A stretch of DNA of 63,035 bases from Ruminococcaceae bacterium UBA5295 (GTDB lineage Bacteria; Bacillota; Clostridia; Oscillospirales; Acutalibacteraceae): contig DHSD01000014.1 in assembly GCA_002411365.1 (NCBI GenBank), positions 1-63,035 of the forward strand, written 5' to 3'. The notes beneath the pieces are model-generated. The model was not told the origin of the DNA and made no database searches. It saw only the letters and a list, made by a program, of their open reading frames with translations. The translations under genes were made by a program, and so were the position numbers. Below, piece by piece: positions 9,020-17,928 of this stretch; positions within the stretch are counted from its first letter, which is position 1; each line of letters starts with the position of its first letter.

Positions 9020-9294
9020 TAATAAAACGGGAAGGGACAGCCGGCACCGACGAAGAGGGAGAAAGAGGTACACGACAGGTTCGTGTACAAAATGGCGCTC
9101 CTCCGCAGTGTATGGCGCTTTCTCTGGCAGGATGGCGGCCGCGGTGCCGCGTTTAGAATTATATAATATTTTAATTTTATTTTATAATACTGCCGTGATA
9201 ACAAAAAAGTCGCATTCCGGACTTATAAAAGTCATTTTCTGCGCGGTCGCCGTGCACGCAGGAAGGGGCTTGGTTCGGAGTGCGGCTTTTTTTA
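9020..9294 (+). ncRNA. Structured leader RNA of unknown class ending in a terminator
   Basis: The sequence supports nested helices. An outer 8-bp stem pairs CGGCACCG (9042-9049) with CGGTGCCG (9142-9149). Within it, GAGAAAG (9059-9065) pairs with CTTTCTC (9118-9124), enclosing a perfect 8-bp hairpin (9068-9075 with 9081-9088) and a second small arm. An AT-rich linker leads to an 11-bp stem (9209-9219 with 9276-9286) holding two smaller hairpins and followed by seven T, which would terminate transcription. About 255 bases separate this from the binding-protein gene. I could not match it to T-box, SAM, TPP, cobalamin, lysine or other classes I know. It may be a riboswitch or an independent small RNA. 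Confidence 0.6.
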
Positions 9295-9549
9295 TCGGAA
9301 TATGCCGTTTCCTGCAGCACTGGATTTGTAAAAGGAGACTGCTTTACAGCTCATGGCAGAATTTCGCTTATGCGGCTTGCATTTGGCGAAATTCATAACG
9401 TGTAATGCGGGCTCCGTCCCCGACGGGGGAAATAATACGGCTGTGAAAAATTGTAAAATCCTGTGCGCTTAGAATGGCAGGGAAAGATTCTACCCGTTTT
9501 ATGGTTGCTGAATTCATTATTTATTTTTGTAAAAGGAGATCGCTGTTTA

Positions 9550-11085
9550 ATGGAAAATCATTTTTTTAAACGCATTGTTTCTGGGCTTACAGCCGCTGCC
9601 ATCATGCTTTCTCTGGCGGCCTGTTCGCACGGTGCGGATTCTTCTTCGGCTGCAAGGCCTTCAAGCGGCAGCAAAAACGAATTCACATATGGGCTTCAGA
9701 CTCAGCCAGGCCATCTTGACCCCTACGTTTCCACTTCGGCAGATACGCGCGAGATACTGTTCAATGTTTTTGAAGGCCTTGTAAAGCCTGACAAAGACGG
9801 TGACCTTAAGCCAGCCATAGCTGAAAGCTATTCTGTTTCGGCAGATGCGCTGGCATACACTTTTAAACTCAGAAAAGGCGTAAAATTTCAAAATGGCAAA
9901 GCAGTTACCACAGAAGATATAAAATATTCACTGGACAAAGCCGCGGGGCTCTCCGGTGGGAAAATACTTATGGCGGACCTTAAGAATATAAAGTCGGTAG
10001 AAATTGCTGATGATTCAACTGTTAAAATAAACCTTAAAAAGCCTGACTATGACTTTCTGCCGTACCTGACTGTGGCTATAACGCCGAAGGGCTATACACA
10101 CCAGGATACGCACCCTATGGGTACAGGGCCGTACTCTTTTGTTTCATATACTCCTCAGCAGTCGCTCATACTAAAGAAAAACCCATACTATTGGCAGAAA
10201 GACCTTCCGCATATAGACAAAATTACTTTTAAGCTGGAGGCAAACTCCAATGCCCTGCTGACAGATATGCAGGGGGGAAGTATAGACGGCGCTTCTATTG
10301 CCAATGATGTCGCGTCACAGCTCACGAATGATTTCAATGTGATACCGTCGAACTCAAACTCAGTGCAGATGCTTGCGCTGAACAACAAGCAGAAACCTTT
10401 CGACAGCAAAGAAGTGCGCCAGGCAGTAAGCTACGCCATTGACCCCGACGCGATTATAAAAACGGTAAACTACGGCAAAGGCGTACGCTGCGGGACGCCG
10501 GTAATACCCGGCCTCAAAAAGTACTGCGAAACATCGCTTGACCACGCTTATGACCACAATGCTGCAAAAGCAAAGGAACTGCTTGCAAAAGCCGGCTATC
10601 CTGATGGATTTTCCATGACGATAACTGTGCCGTCAAATTACACAGTCCATGTAAATACGGCGCAGGTGATTGTAAATGAGCTGAAAGAGGCAGGGATAAA
10701 GGCACAGATAAAGCAGGTTGACTTTGCGACATGGCTCAGCAAATGTTATGAAAACCGTGACTACCAGTCGACGATAATTTCTGTTGACGGTGCGGCACTT
10801 ACGCCGAGGAGCTTCCTTAACCGCTATGTTTCCACCAATTCGAAAAACTTTGTAAACTACTCGAGTTCCGCATTCGACAGTATTTACAAAAAAGCAGAGG
10901 AAGAAAAAGACAGCACAAAGCGCATTGAGCTTTACAAGCAGGCACAGCAGCAGATATCTAAGGACGCAGCAAGCGTCTATATTGAGGATATTTCAAACCT
11001 GAATGCCCTGCACAAGGGATTCAGCGGATATACGCCTTATCCTCTGTATGTTTTTGATGCTTCGACTATAAAATATACGGGCTGA
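9550..11085 (+). CDS. Peptide/nickel-type ABC transporter substrate-binding lipoprotein
   Basis: The 511-residue lipoprotein has signal peptide and lipobox LSLAAC (cysteine near residue 25), then a family-5 solute-binding protein fold: FEGLVKPDKDGDLKPAIAESY, YTFKLRKGVKFQNGKAVTTEDI and GTGPYSFVSY. Such proteins capture oligopeptides, dipeptides, nickel chelates or similar ligands outside the cell. I start at ATG 9550, ten bases after AAAGGAGA; the frame is open further upstream without a site. Two permeases follow in an apparent operon, but ATPase genes do not, so the energising subunits must be encoded elsewhere. The ligand is not predictable from sequence. Confidence 0.85.
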   Translation: MENHFFKRIVSGLTAAAIMLSLAACSHGADSSSAARPSSGSKNEFTYGLQTQPGHLDPYVSTSADTREILFNVFEGLVKPDKDGDLKPAIAESYSVSADALAYTFKLRKGVKFQNGKAVTTEDIKYSLDKAAGLSGGKILMADLKNIKSVEIADDSTVKINLKKPDYDFLPYLTVAITPKGYTHQDTHPMGTGPYSFVSYTPQQSLILKKNPYYWQKDLPHIDKITFKLEANSNALLTDMQGGSIDGASIANDVASQLTNDFNVIPSNSNSVQMLALNNKQKPFDSKEVRQAVSYAIDPDAIIKTVNYGKGVRCGTPVIPGLKKYCETSLDHAYDHNAAKAKELLAKAGYPDGFSMTITVPSNYTVHVNTAQVIVNELKEAGIKAQIKQVDFATWLSKCYENRDYQSTIISVDGAALTPRSFLNRYVSTNSKNFVNYSSSAFDSIYKKAEEEKDSTKRIELYKQAQQQISKDAASVYIEDISNLNALHKGFSGYTPYPLYVFDASTIKYTG

Positions 11086-11111
11086 ATCAGTTTTTGGGAA
11101 AGGAGAAACAA

Positions 11112-12056
11112 ATGAAGTATTTTCTGCGGAAATTCATGGCCCTTCTTCTGACCATGTTTCTCGTTTCCATTTTTACATTTGCGGCGTTCAATGTTATCCC
11201 CGGCGACCCGGCGGAACTGATACTCGGCACTGAGGCTACGCCCGAAAGCATAGCGGCCTTGCGCGCAAGCCTTGGCCTTAACCAGAGCCTGCCGCAGCGC
11301 TACCTGAAATGGTTCGGCGGCCTGCTGCACGGAAACATGGGAACATCGCTGCAGTATTCGCAGCCGGTTTCGTCACTTTTGGCAAGCAGGCTGCCGGTGA
11401 CCGCCTGCCTTGCAGGCATGGCGTTCATACTGATTATTGCGCTTTCGTTTCCGGCTGGCATCCTTGCGGCAAAATGGCATGGCTCATGGGCTGGCAGGTT
11501 TCTCGACTCTATCACGATGCTGAACCTGACACTTCCCGGCTTTTTTGTAGGCGTGCTGTTTATCTGGATTTTCGGCATAATCCTGCACTGTTTTATGCCG
11601 GGCGAATATGTGGACTACAGGCAGAATTTTGGCGGGTTCCTGCGCTACCTTATTTTTCCGGCTATTGCAGTTGCACTGCCAAACATAGCATCAACGGCAA
11701 AATTTCTAAGGACATCCATACTTGCTGAAAAGGGCAGCGACTATGTAAGGACAGCCCGCAGCAAAGGCGTTTCTGAAGATGTTGTCCTGCGCCGCCATAT
11801 ACTAAAAAATGCGGCTGTGCCGGCAATTACGCTCCTTGGGATGACGGTAGCCGGGATATTTTCCGGCAGTATAATAGTTGAGCAGGTATTCAGCCTGCCA
11901 GGTGTAGGGCGGCTTCTGATTTCAGCCGTTTCTTCGCGGGATTTCCCGCTCCTTGAATCGCTTGTGGTCTACATTGCATTTCTTGTTTCAATAGCAAATT
12001 TTCTTGCCGATATGCTCATACGCGCCGTTGACCCGAGAATGAAGGAAAAAGCATGA
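11112..12056 (+). CDS. ABC transporter permease, DppB/OppB type
   Basis: The 314-residue membrane protein matches DppB: N-terminal helix LLLTMFLVSIFTFAAFNVIPG, PGDPAE and the LGLNQSLPQRYLKW segment, then five further membrane segments. The EAA loop reads YVRTARSKGVSEDVVLRRHI, where the ATPase subunit docks. The start is ATG 11112 behind AAAGGAG; an in-frame TTG at 11094 is less likely. The stop overlaps the next permease start by four bases, showing translational coupling. Confidence 0.88.
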   Translation: MKYFLRKFMALLLTMFLVSIFTFAAFNVIPGDPAELILGTEATPESIAALRASLGLNQSLPQRYLKWFGGLLHGNMGTSLQYSQPVSSLLASRLPVTACLAGMAFILIIALSFPAGILAAKWHGSWAGRFLDSITMLNLTLPGFFVGVLFIWIFGIILHCFMPGEYVDYRQNFGGFLRYLIFPAIAVALPNIASTAKFLRTSILAEKGSDYVRTARSKGVSEDVVLRRHILKNAAVPAITLLGMTVAGIFSGSIIVEQVFSLPGVGRLLISAVSSRDFPLLESLVVYIAFLVSIANFLADMLIRAVDPRMKEKA

Positions 12057-12862
12057 AAAAGAAGTTTAAAAGCCATGATGAACGCAGGTTTCAGCTTTAT
12101 TTTGGCATTGTCCTAACATCTGTTGTACTTCTGCTTGCGGTCGTGGGCATATTTTACGCGCCGTATGACCCGTACGCCATGAATTCCGTGCAACGCTTTC
12201 AGCCGCCGAGCCTGCTTCACCTGTTTGGCACTGACCAGTTTGGGCGCGATAACTTCAGCCGCGCCATGACAGGCGCGCGCTATTCTTTGCTTGTGTCGGC
12301 AGTAACGGTCGCTCTGAGCGGTTCTGTAGGCATCACAATAGGCCTGTTTATCGGGTATGAAGGCGGTGCGGTGGAGGCCGTTGTAATGCGCCTTACTGAT
12401 GCGCTCGCTTCTTTTCCTGGCGTGCTGCTTGCGCTTGTTGCCGTAACTGTTTTCGGCGGCGGGAGGTATACCATTATCCCTGCGCTGGCTATCGCTTTTC
12501 TGCCAAGCTATATCCGTATAGCGCGCAGCGGAGCCAAACAGTGCCGCAACCGCGAATTTATAGAGGCGGAGTATGCTTCCGGCATCTCTACAGGCCGCAT
12601 ACTTTTCAGGCATATACTGCCTAACATTGTGCCTTCCGTAGTTCCGGCACTTGTAATCGGGTTTTCTAATGCTATCCTTGCGGAATCCGGCATGAGCTAT
12701 CTTGGCCTCGGCATACAGCCGCCTATCCCCAGCTGGGGGCGCATGCTCTCGGAAGGGCAGGCATACTTGCTTAAAGCGCCGTGGGAATCGCTTTCGGCAG
12801 GCTTCATGATTTTCCTTACAGTGCTCGGTTTCCACAACCTCGGCGACGGGCTTTCAAAATGA
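12053..12862 (+). CDS. ABC transporter permease, DppC/OppC type
   Basis: The 269-residue protein has the DppC signature LFGTDQFGRDNFSRAMTGAR near residue 60, a binding-protein-dependent permease domain and the EAA-loop-like segment EAEYASGISTGRILFRHI. The end GMSYLGLGIQPPIPSWGRM is typical of the family. It overlaps the upstream permease by ATGA. It should form a heterodimeric channel with that protein. No ATP-binding protein gene follows, unlike most Opp/Dpp operons; the next gene is an unrelated ECF substrate protein. Confidence 0.88.
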   Translation: MKKKFKSHDERRFQLYFGIVLTSVVLLLAVVGIFYAPYDPYAMNSVQRFQPPSLLHLFGTDQFGRDNFSRAMTGARYSLLVSAVTVALSGSVGITIGLFIGYEGGAVEAVVMRLTDALASFPGVLLALVAVTVFGGGRYTIIPALAIAFLPSYIRIARSGAKQCRNREFIEAEYASGISTGRILFRHILPNIVPSVVPALVIGFSNAILAESGMSYLGLGIQPPIPSWGRMLSEGQAYLLKAPWESLSAGFMIFLTVLGFHNLGDGLSK

Positions 12863-12917
12863 TGGATATACAGCGTGCTTTTTTAGAATTACGCGTATTT
12901 CACGCAGAGGCAAATAT

Positions 12918-13565
12918 ATGAACCGAAAAAATAATCATACAGAGCAGCTGGTAGTTACGGCCTTGTTTTGTGGAATTATTATTATTCTGAATTTTACTCC
13001 CATTGGTTATATCCAATTACCGCTTATCAAAGCGACAATTATTCATGTTCCAGTCATCATTGGTTCAATTATTCTTGGCCCTGAAGCAGGTGCCTTTCTT
13101 GGATTTGTTTTTGGGCTGACAAGTCTTTACAACAACACATTTACCCCATCGCTTTTGTCTTTTGCTTTTTCACCATTTATTCCGGTTCCGGGGACTGCAC
13201 ATGGGAGCTGGGAAGCACTTCTGATTGTCTTTGGCCCACGTATTTTGGTAGGCGTTACTCCATATTACTTTTATAAATTTATCAGCAGGTTTTTAAGCAA
13301 GAAACACGACATGCTTTCGTTCCTGCTGAGTGGAATTGTTGGCTCTTTAACAAACACGGTTCTGGTTATGAACCTTATTTATTTCCTGTTCTGTGACGCC
13401 TATGGAAAAGTGAGCCATATCCCTGTCAATATGGTTTATAACGCTGTTTTAACTGTAATCTTATCAAACGGTGTGCCTGAAGCTGTTATTGCTGCAATCC
13501 TTGCAGCAGCTGTTTGTAAAGCCCTGAAAAAGTTTATACAGGCAAAAGCATCTACTGCAAAATGA
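12918..13565 (+). CDS. ECF transporter S component, possibly for pantothenate
   Basis: The 215-residue protein has about six membrane segments and the pattern of ECF-type vitamin-binding S components: an N-terminal AlaXXX-like helix TEQLVVTALFCGIIIILNF, then IIHVPVIIGSIILGPEAG and FLGFVFGLTSLYN, with SFAFSPFIPVPGTAHGSWE in the middle. That layout is what I recall for pantothenate-type S components, but substrate assignment is weak. It needs a shared EcfAA'T module encoded elsewhere. The codons look more A/T-rich than in the permeases upstream, so it may have a separate history. A terminator follows. Confidence 0.7.
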   Translation: MNRKNNHTEQLVVTALFCGIIIILNFTPIGYIQLPLIKATIIHVPVIIGSIILGPEAGAFLGFVFGLTSLYNNTFTPSLLSFAFSPFIPVPGTAHGSWEALLIVFGPRILVGVTPYYFYKFISRFLSKKHDMLSFLLSGIVGSLTNTVLVMNLIYFLFCDAYGKVSHIPVNMVYNAVLTVILSNGVPEAVIAAILAAAVCKALKKFIQAKASTAK

Positions 13566-13600
13566 AAATTATAAAAACAGTTGAATAAATTTTAGTAAAA

Positions 13601-13640
13601 TGCACTTTGAAAGTTTAAAAACAAGTCAAAGTGCATTTTT
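13601..13640 (+). terminator. Terminator after the ECF S component
   Basis: TGCACTTTGA (13601-13610) pairs with TCAAAGTGCA (13626-13635), followed by TTTTT. The genes on either side converge here. Confidence 0.85.
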
Positions 13641-13666
13641 CATGTATGCTTTTACTTCTCTGTTTA

Positions 13667-14635
13667 TCATTTTCTATCAACAGAACCCTTTAAACTGTCT
13701 GAGGTAGTCTGCTCGATAAGAAAGCGCGGGCGCGATTTCACCTCGCCGTAAATCTTCCCGGCATAAGTGCCAACAACGCCTAAAGCGGCCATGAGAAGCC
13801 CGCCGAGAAGCCACAGTGACCACAACCCTACTATCCATGCTGCCGTGCCGGCTGCAAAATGTGAGATTATAGCCCATATGAAACCTATAAGGCTTACGAA
13901 AGATATTCCAGCACCAAGGCTGAAAATCAGTTTGAGCGGCTTTATGCTGAATGACGTGATGCCGTCGACAGCAAATGAAACCATCTTTTTCAGCGGGTAT
14001 TTGGATTCTCCGGCGAAGCGCTCGTGCCTGTCATAGTATACGCAGTCGCTGCGGAATCCAATGAGAGGAACGAGGCCGCGCAGGAAAAGATTTACTTCGC
14101 GGTAATCACTCAGGGCGTCAAGCGCGCGGCGGCTCATAAGGCGGTAATCAGCGTGGTTGTAAACGATATCGACGCCGAGCATTTCCATGAAACTGTAAAA
14201 TGCAAGCGCAGTGCTGCGCTTAAAAGCCGTGTCGGTGTCGCGCTTTTTGCGCACGCCGTATACGACGTCGCAGCCGTCCATGAATTTTTTTACGAACTCA
14301 TCTAAGACCTCAACATCGTCCTGCAGGTCGGCGTCGAGGCTTATGGCGCAGTCGGCGTACTGGCGCGCTGTCATAAGGCCGGCAAGCAGCGCATTCTGAT
14401 GGCCGCGGTTATGTGCAAGTTTGATTCCCGAAACAAGGCTGTTTTCTTTGCTGAACTGAGAAATCATACTCCATGTGCTGTCGCGGCTTCCGTCGTCCAC
14501 AAACAGCATGCGGCTTCCGTCGCTGGCTAAACCGCATGCTTGCATTGACTCCAGCTTAGCAGTGAGGCGCTTCACTGTTTCAGGCAGGACTTTTTCTTCG
14601 TTGTAGCAGGGGATTACAAGATAAACAACAGGCAT
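13667..14635 (-). CDS. Membrane-bound family 2 glycosyltransferase
   Basis: The 322-residue protein has a GT-A domain of the polyprenyl-phosphate sugar type: YLVIPCYNEEKVLPETV at the N-terminus, LFVDDGSRDSTW, and the metal-binding ISLDADLQDD near residue 96. Two C-terminal membrane helices (about 230-300) match GtrB/YkoT-like enzymes, which load a sugar onto undecaprenyl or dolichyl phosphate at the inner membrane face. It starts three bases after the YfhO gene with TGGAGGT inside that gene's end. The pair probably feeds glycosylation of a wall polymer. Confidence 0.85.
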   Translation of the reverse strand: MPVVYLVIPCYNEEKVLPETVKRLTAKLESMQACGLASDGSRMLFVDDGSRDSTWSMISQFSKENSLVSGIKLAHNRGHQNALLAGLMTARQYADCAISLDADLQDDVEVLDEFVKKFMDGCDVVYGVRKKRDTDTAFKRSTALAFYSFMEMLGVDIVYNHADYRLMSRRALDALSDYREVNLFLRGLVPLIGFRSDCVYYDRHERFAGESKYPLKKMVSFAVDGITSFSIKPLKLIFSLGAGISFVSLIGFIWAIISHFAAGTAAWIVGLWSLWLLGGLLMAALGVVGTYAGKIYGEVKSRPRFLIEQTTSDSLKGSVDRK

Positions 14636-14638
14636 AGA

Positions 14639-17044
14639 TTAACCTCCATTTTCAGCCTTTTCCGGCTGTTCACAGCGGCGTTTCCTGCGCCGGTATGGGC
14701 AAGTGAAATACCAGTAAAAGAAGAACAGGGCAACGCCGCCGCATGAAACAGCTGCGCCGAGTTTGACGCCGGGCGTCTGGTAATTAAAGCGGATAGAAGA
14801 TGTGCCTTCCGGCACTTTTACAGCCATGAAGCCTACATTTGTTTTGACTATAGGCGTGCTTTTGCCGTTCACCTGAGCGCTCCAGCCGCCTTCCCATGGG
14901 ACGCTGAAAAATACAAGGCGGTCTTTATCGGAAGTGATTGCCGCGGAGAACCCGCCGTTGTCATGTTTAAACGAAGAGCATGACTCGGCTTTTCTGGCTT
15001 TGCAGTCTGAAAAATATGAGCCTGCGGTGTAATCCTGACTGTTTAGGTCGAGGTGGCTGAGCGTTCCCGCCGCGTATTTGGAAACGTCGGCATCATCAAG
15101 CACCATTGCCTTCAGAAGGACGAGATGGCGCTCTGCCTGCGGGACGCTGTTGTATTCGGAACGGGTGATATAGCTGTCGTAGCTGAATCCCATAGGTATG
15201 AAATAATCGTTCTTGTAAATCATGCAGCCGTTCTGTGTGGCATAATAACTCCAGCCGGGCATCTTGCATGTGCCGGTGGAATCGGCAAAGTTTTTGCCGC
15301 CGCTCACTTGGTCAAACAGCCAGCGGCAGCTTGTGAGGCCGCGCAGCCCGTAGACGGAAACGTCTGGGCGGGTGGCAACGTCGCGCTGCACGCCGATAGT
15401 TGGGTAAAACTCCATAACGGAGCCCGGGACAATGCTGTGGAATGCCTGTATGGTTGGCATCTGCCAGAACATGGCTTGGTTATCCATGCCGTCGTAAACA
15501 TCGACACGGCTGAATGTTGTGCTGTCGGGCAGGTGGATATCCTTGCCCTTGTTTAATGAATATGGGATAATCCATCCGTGGGTGTCATCGCTCTGGGTTT
15601 TGCCGAGCGCGATGAAATATGAAGAATAAATCACGGAAACAAGCATTATGCCTATGGTGCAGTCCCTGAGGAACCTTTTGCGGTCGCGCTTGTAATACTG
15701 GAAAATTATAACGAGCAGCGCGAGGCTTAAAAGCGCTATAGCGACATATGTCCAGAAGCGCTCCGGATATTCTTCGAGGCCGACTGTGAAACTTTTACTG
15801 CCGTTTCCATTGTCTACAGACTTTGGCATAAGGCCTATGGCAAGCGCTATGGCGAGCGTTATGCCGAGCGTCCAGTTGACGGCTTTTTCCCAGTTGGTGT
15901 CAGTGTACTGGAGGGCGGTAATTGTCGCAAGCGACATCATGAGCGTGAGCATGTAGAACCAGCGCGCATAATAAGCCATGTTGAACAGCTGGAACGCCGC
16001 ATTCAGTATCGGCACATTGGCCATGAAGAAAAGCGTTATAAGGAGTGTTTTAAGCCAGTGCTTTTTGTGGTACTGGATAAAGGCGATGACGCCGCTCATG
16101 CTGAAAAGCGGGAGCCATGCGCCGAGCGATGCCCACTTTGCCTCGGAGTTAGGGGTGAAGTTAGGCCGCGCGGGTATATCCGGTGGGAAGAAGAAGCACT
16201 CTAAAATGTGAAGGTACCGCTGGTTATAATCATAAAGCAGGGCGCCCCATCCTTCGGGCGGATTGTTGACGCGCGAATTCTGAAGCACGGCGAGCACTGT
16301 TGGCGTGAGCAAAAAGCTTGAGCAGAGCACTCCTATAATAGCTTCGCAGAAAAGCAGCAGGAAATCGCGCAGGCTGATGCTCCAGCTCCCCGCGAGCATG
16401 CGGATAATCCAGTAGATAATAAGGAAAACGACCTGCCCGACGAAGAAGTAGTAGTTAACTGTGCAGCACATGAAAACGGTGAGTGCAAAGATATACCGGC
16501 GCCTGTTGTACATGTACTCGTCGAGTGCCCATAGCATCAGCGGGAAGAATATAATAGCCTCATGGAAATGGTTGAAGAAGATGTTGTAAACAGAAAAGCC
16601 GGAAAACGCATAGAGCAGGCAGCCGATTATGGCATATTCAGGCTTGCTGGCGTACCGGCTGAGGTAAATGTAAGAAGTAAGTGATGCACAGGCAAATTTC
16701 AGCATCAGCAGCGGGCCTATCAGGTGCGGCACCATCCAGCTCGGGAATGGAATGGTCAGCCAGAAGAACGGGCTGCCGAGAAGGTAGAATGAATAGGAGC
16801 CTACAAAGTTTACACCGAGGTCGGTGTTCCAGTTCCACCCCCAGTTCCCGCTGCGTATCGCATCGTGGCACATTTGGTAAAATGGCACCTGCTGGACGTT
16901 GAAGTCTCCGTAAAACAAAAAATACCCTTTGTCGAAGATTATAAAAGGCAGAAAAAACACAAAAGCAACAAAAAGGCCATAGAAAAAAGCCTTCTGTTTA
17001 TAGCTGATGTTTTTGCTGCCGCGCAGAATATGCTGCTCGGTCAC
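14639..17044 (-). CDS. YfhO family membrane protein (putative polymer glycosyltransferase)
   Basis: This 801-residue protein has an N-terminal helix, a set of some twelve membrane segments and a C-terminal extracytoplasmic domain (about 560-765) followed by a last helix, as in YfhO/PF09586 proteins. Marks are GDFNVQQVPFY near residue 45 and VPEGTSSIRFNYQTPG near the end. Characterised relatives glycosylate lipoteichoic acid outside the cell using lipid-linked sugars. The GT2 enzyme directly downstream could supply that lipid-linked sugar. The start is GTG behind AAAAGGGGG. Confidence 0.85.
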   Translation of the reverse strand: MTEQHILRGSKNISYKQKAFFYGLFVAFVFFLPFIIFDKGYFLFYGDFNVQQVPFYQMCHDAIRSGNWGWNWNTDLGVNFVGSYSFYLLGSPFFWLTIPFPSWMVPHLIGPLLMLKFACASLTSYIYLSRYASKPEYAIIGCLLYAFSGFSVYNIFFNHFHEAIIFFPLMLWALDEYMYNRRRYIFALTVFMCCTVNYYFFVGQVVFLIIYWIIRMLAGSWSISLRDFLLLFCEAIIGVLCSSFLLTPTVLAVLQNSRVNNPPEGWGALLYDYNQRYLHILECFFFPPDIPARPNFTPNSEAKWASLGAWLPLFSMSGVIAFIQYHKKHWLKTLLITLFFMANVPILNAAFQLFNMAYYARWFYMLTLMMSLATITALQYTDTNWEKAVNWTLGITLAIALAIGLMPKSVDNGNGSKSFTVGLEEYPERFWTYVAIALLSLALLVIIFQYYKRDRKRFLRDCTIGIMLVSVIYSSYFIALGKTQSDDTHGWIIPYSLNKGKDIHLPDSTTFSRVDVYDGMDNQAMFWQMPTIQAFHSIVPGSVMEFYPTIGVQRDVATRPDVSVYGLRGLTSCRWLFDQVSGGKNFADSTGTCKMPGWSYYATQNGCMIYKNDYFIPMGFSYDSYITRSEYNSVPQAERHLVLLKAMVLDDADVSKYAAGTLSHLDLNSQDYTAGSYFSDCKARKAESCSSFKHDNGGFSAAITSDKDRLVFFSVPWEGGWSAQVNGKSTPIVKTNVGFMAVKVPEGTSSIRFNYQTPGVKLGAAVSCGGVALFFFYWYFTCPYRRRKRRCEQPEKAENGG

Positions 17045-17146
17045 TGCACGGCCCCCTTTTAAAATTTAAATATTGTAATTATAGCACAATGATTTGTACA
17101 AACAATGTATAAGCCCGTAAAGTCCGTGAAAAAATTTAGTCTTTCA

Positions 17147-17175
17147 TTGCTTTTCTATGAGAAAATCAGTAGAAT
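17147..17175 (+). promoter_or_regulatory. Promoter upstream of the yfbR-like gene
   Basis: TTGCTT (17147-17152) and TAGAAT (17170-17175) are spaced 17 bases and lie 35 bases before the TTG start. Confidence 0.55.
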
Positions 17176-17209
17176 ATGAAAGAAAAAATTTAAAAGTGGG
17201 GGAGGATCT

Positions 17210-17797
17210 TTGAAAATGCACCATTTTTTTGCGGTACTTTCACGCATGAAGAATATCAACCGCTGGGGTCTGATGCGTAATACACGCGAGGAAAACCTGT
17301 GTGAGCACAGTTTTGAGACGGCTGTAATCGCCCATGCTCTTGCCGTGCTGCGCAACAAACGCTTCGGCGGCCACGCCGATGAGCAGAGGGCTGCCCTGCT
17401 GGCGCTTTTTCACGACGCCACGGAGATAATCACGGGGGATATGCCGACACCTGTCAAATATTACAGCAGCGAGATACGCTCCGCATATAATGGTGTTGAG
17501 AAAGTTGCGCGCGAAAAGCTCCTCAGCCTTTTGCCAGAAGACCTGCGGCCGACTTACCGCCCGCTTCTTGGCGAACCGCTTGAGTCGGACAAAGAGCTGA
17601 TGCCGCTTGTAAAGGCAGCGGATAAAATTTCCGCAATTATAAAATGTGTGGAAGAAAAGCGTATGGGAAACAATGAGTTTGTAACAGCTGAGGCTTCGCT
17701 GCGCAAAACGGTGCAGGGCATGCACCTGCCGGAAGCTGATTATTTTATGGAAGAATTTCTCCCCTCGTACAGCCTTACACTTGATGAGCAGGAATAA
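17210..17797 (+). CDS. yfbR: YfbR-like 5'-deoxynucleotidase (HD domain)
   Basis: The 195-residue protein aligns closely with what I recall of E. coli YfbR: N-terminus MKMHHFFAVLSRMKNINRW, then LMRNTREENLCEHSFETAVI, FHDATEIITGDMPTPVKYY, and a C-terminal ADYFMEEFLPSYSLTLDE. The His and His-Asp residues of the HD phosphohydrolase site are present. The enzyme removes phosphate from deoxyribonucleoside 5'-monophosphates. The TTG at 17210 gives the family's N-terminal length, though ATG 17216 has more usual spacing from GGAGG. It appears to stand alone. Confidence 0.88.
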   Translation: MKMHHFFAVLSRMKNINRWGLMRNTREENLCEHSFETAVIAHALAVLRNKRFGGHADEQRAALLALFHDATEIITGDMPTPVKYYSSEIRSAYNGVEKVAREKLLSLLPEDLRPTYRPLLGEPLESDKELMPLVKAADKISAIIKCVEEKRMGNNEFVTAEASLRKTVQGMHLPEADYFMEEFLPSYSLTLDEQE

Positions 17798-17928
17798 TAT
17801 TTCTCTAATGTTTACTTTTTTAAAAATAAAGTATAAAATAAGTACCATTAACAATGTGTTTTTGGATGTAAAAGGCTGCAGCGGCAGCCAGAGATTTTCC
17901 GAACTCTGTAAAATTGAGGAATGATAAT

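Noticed and set aside
9126..9152. T-box-like string AGGATGGCGGCCGCG
   Set aside because: It differs in length from the AGGGTGGNACCGCG core, lacks the complementary antiterminator partner, and its 3' part pairs in the outer 8-bp stem.
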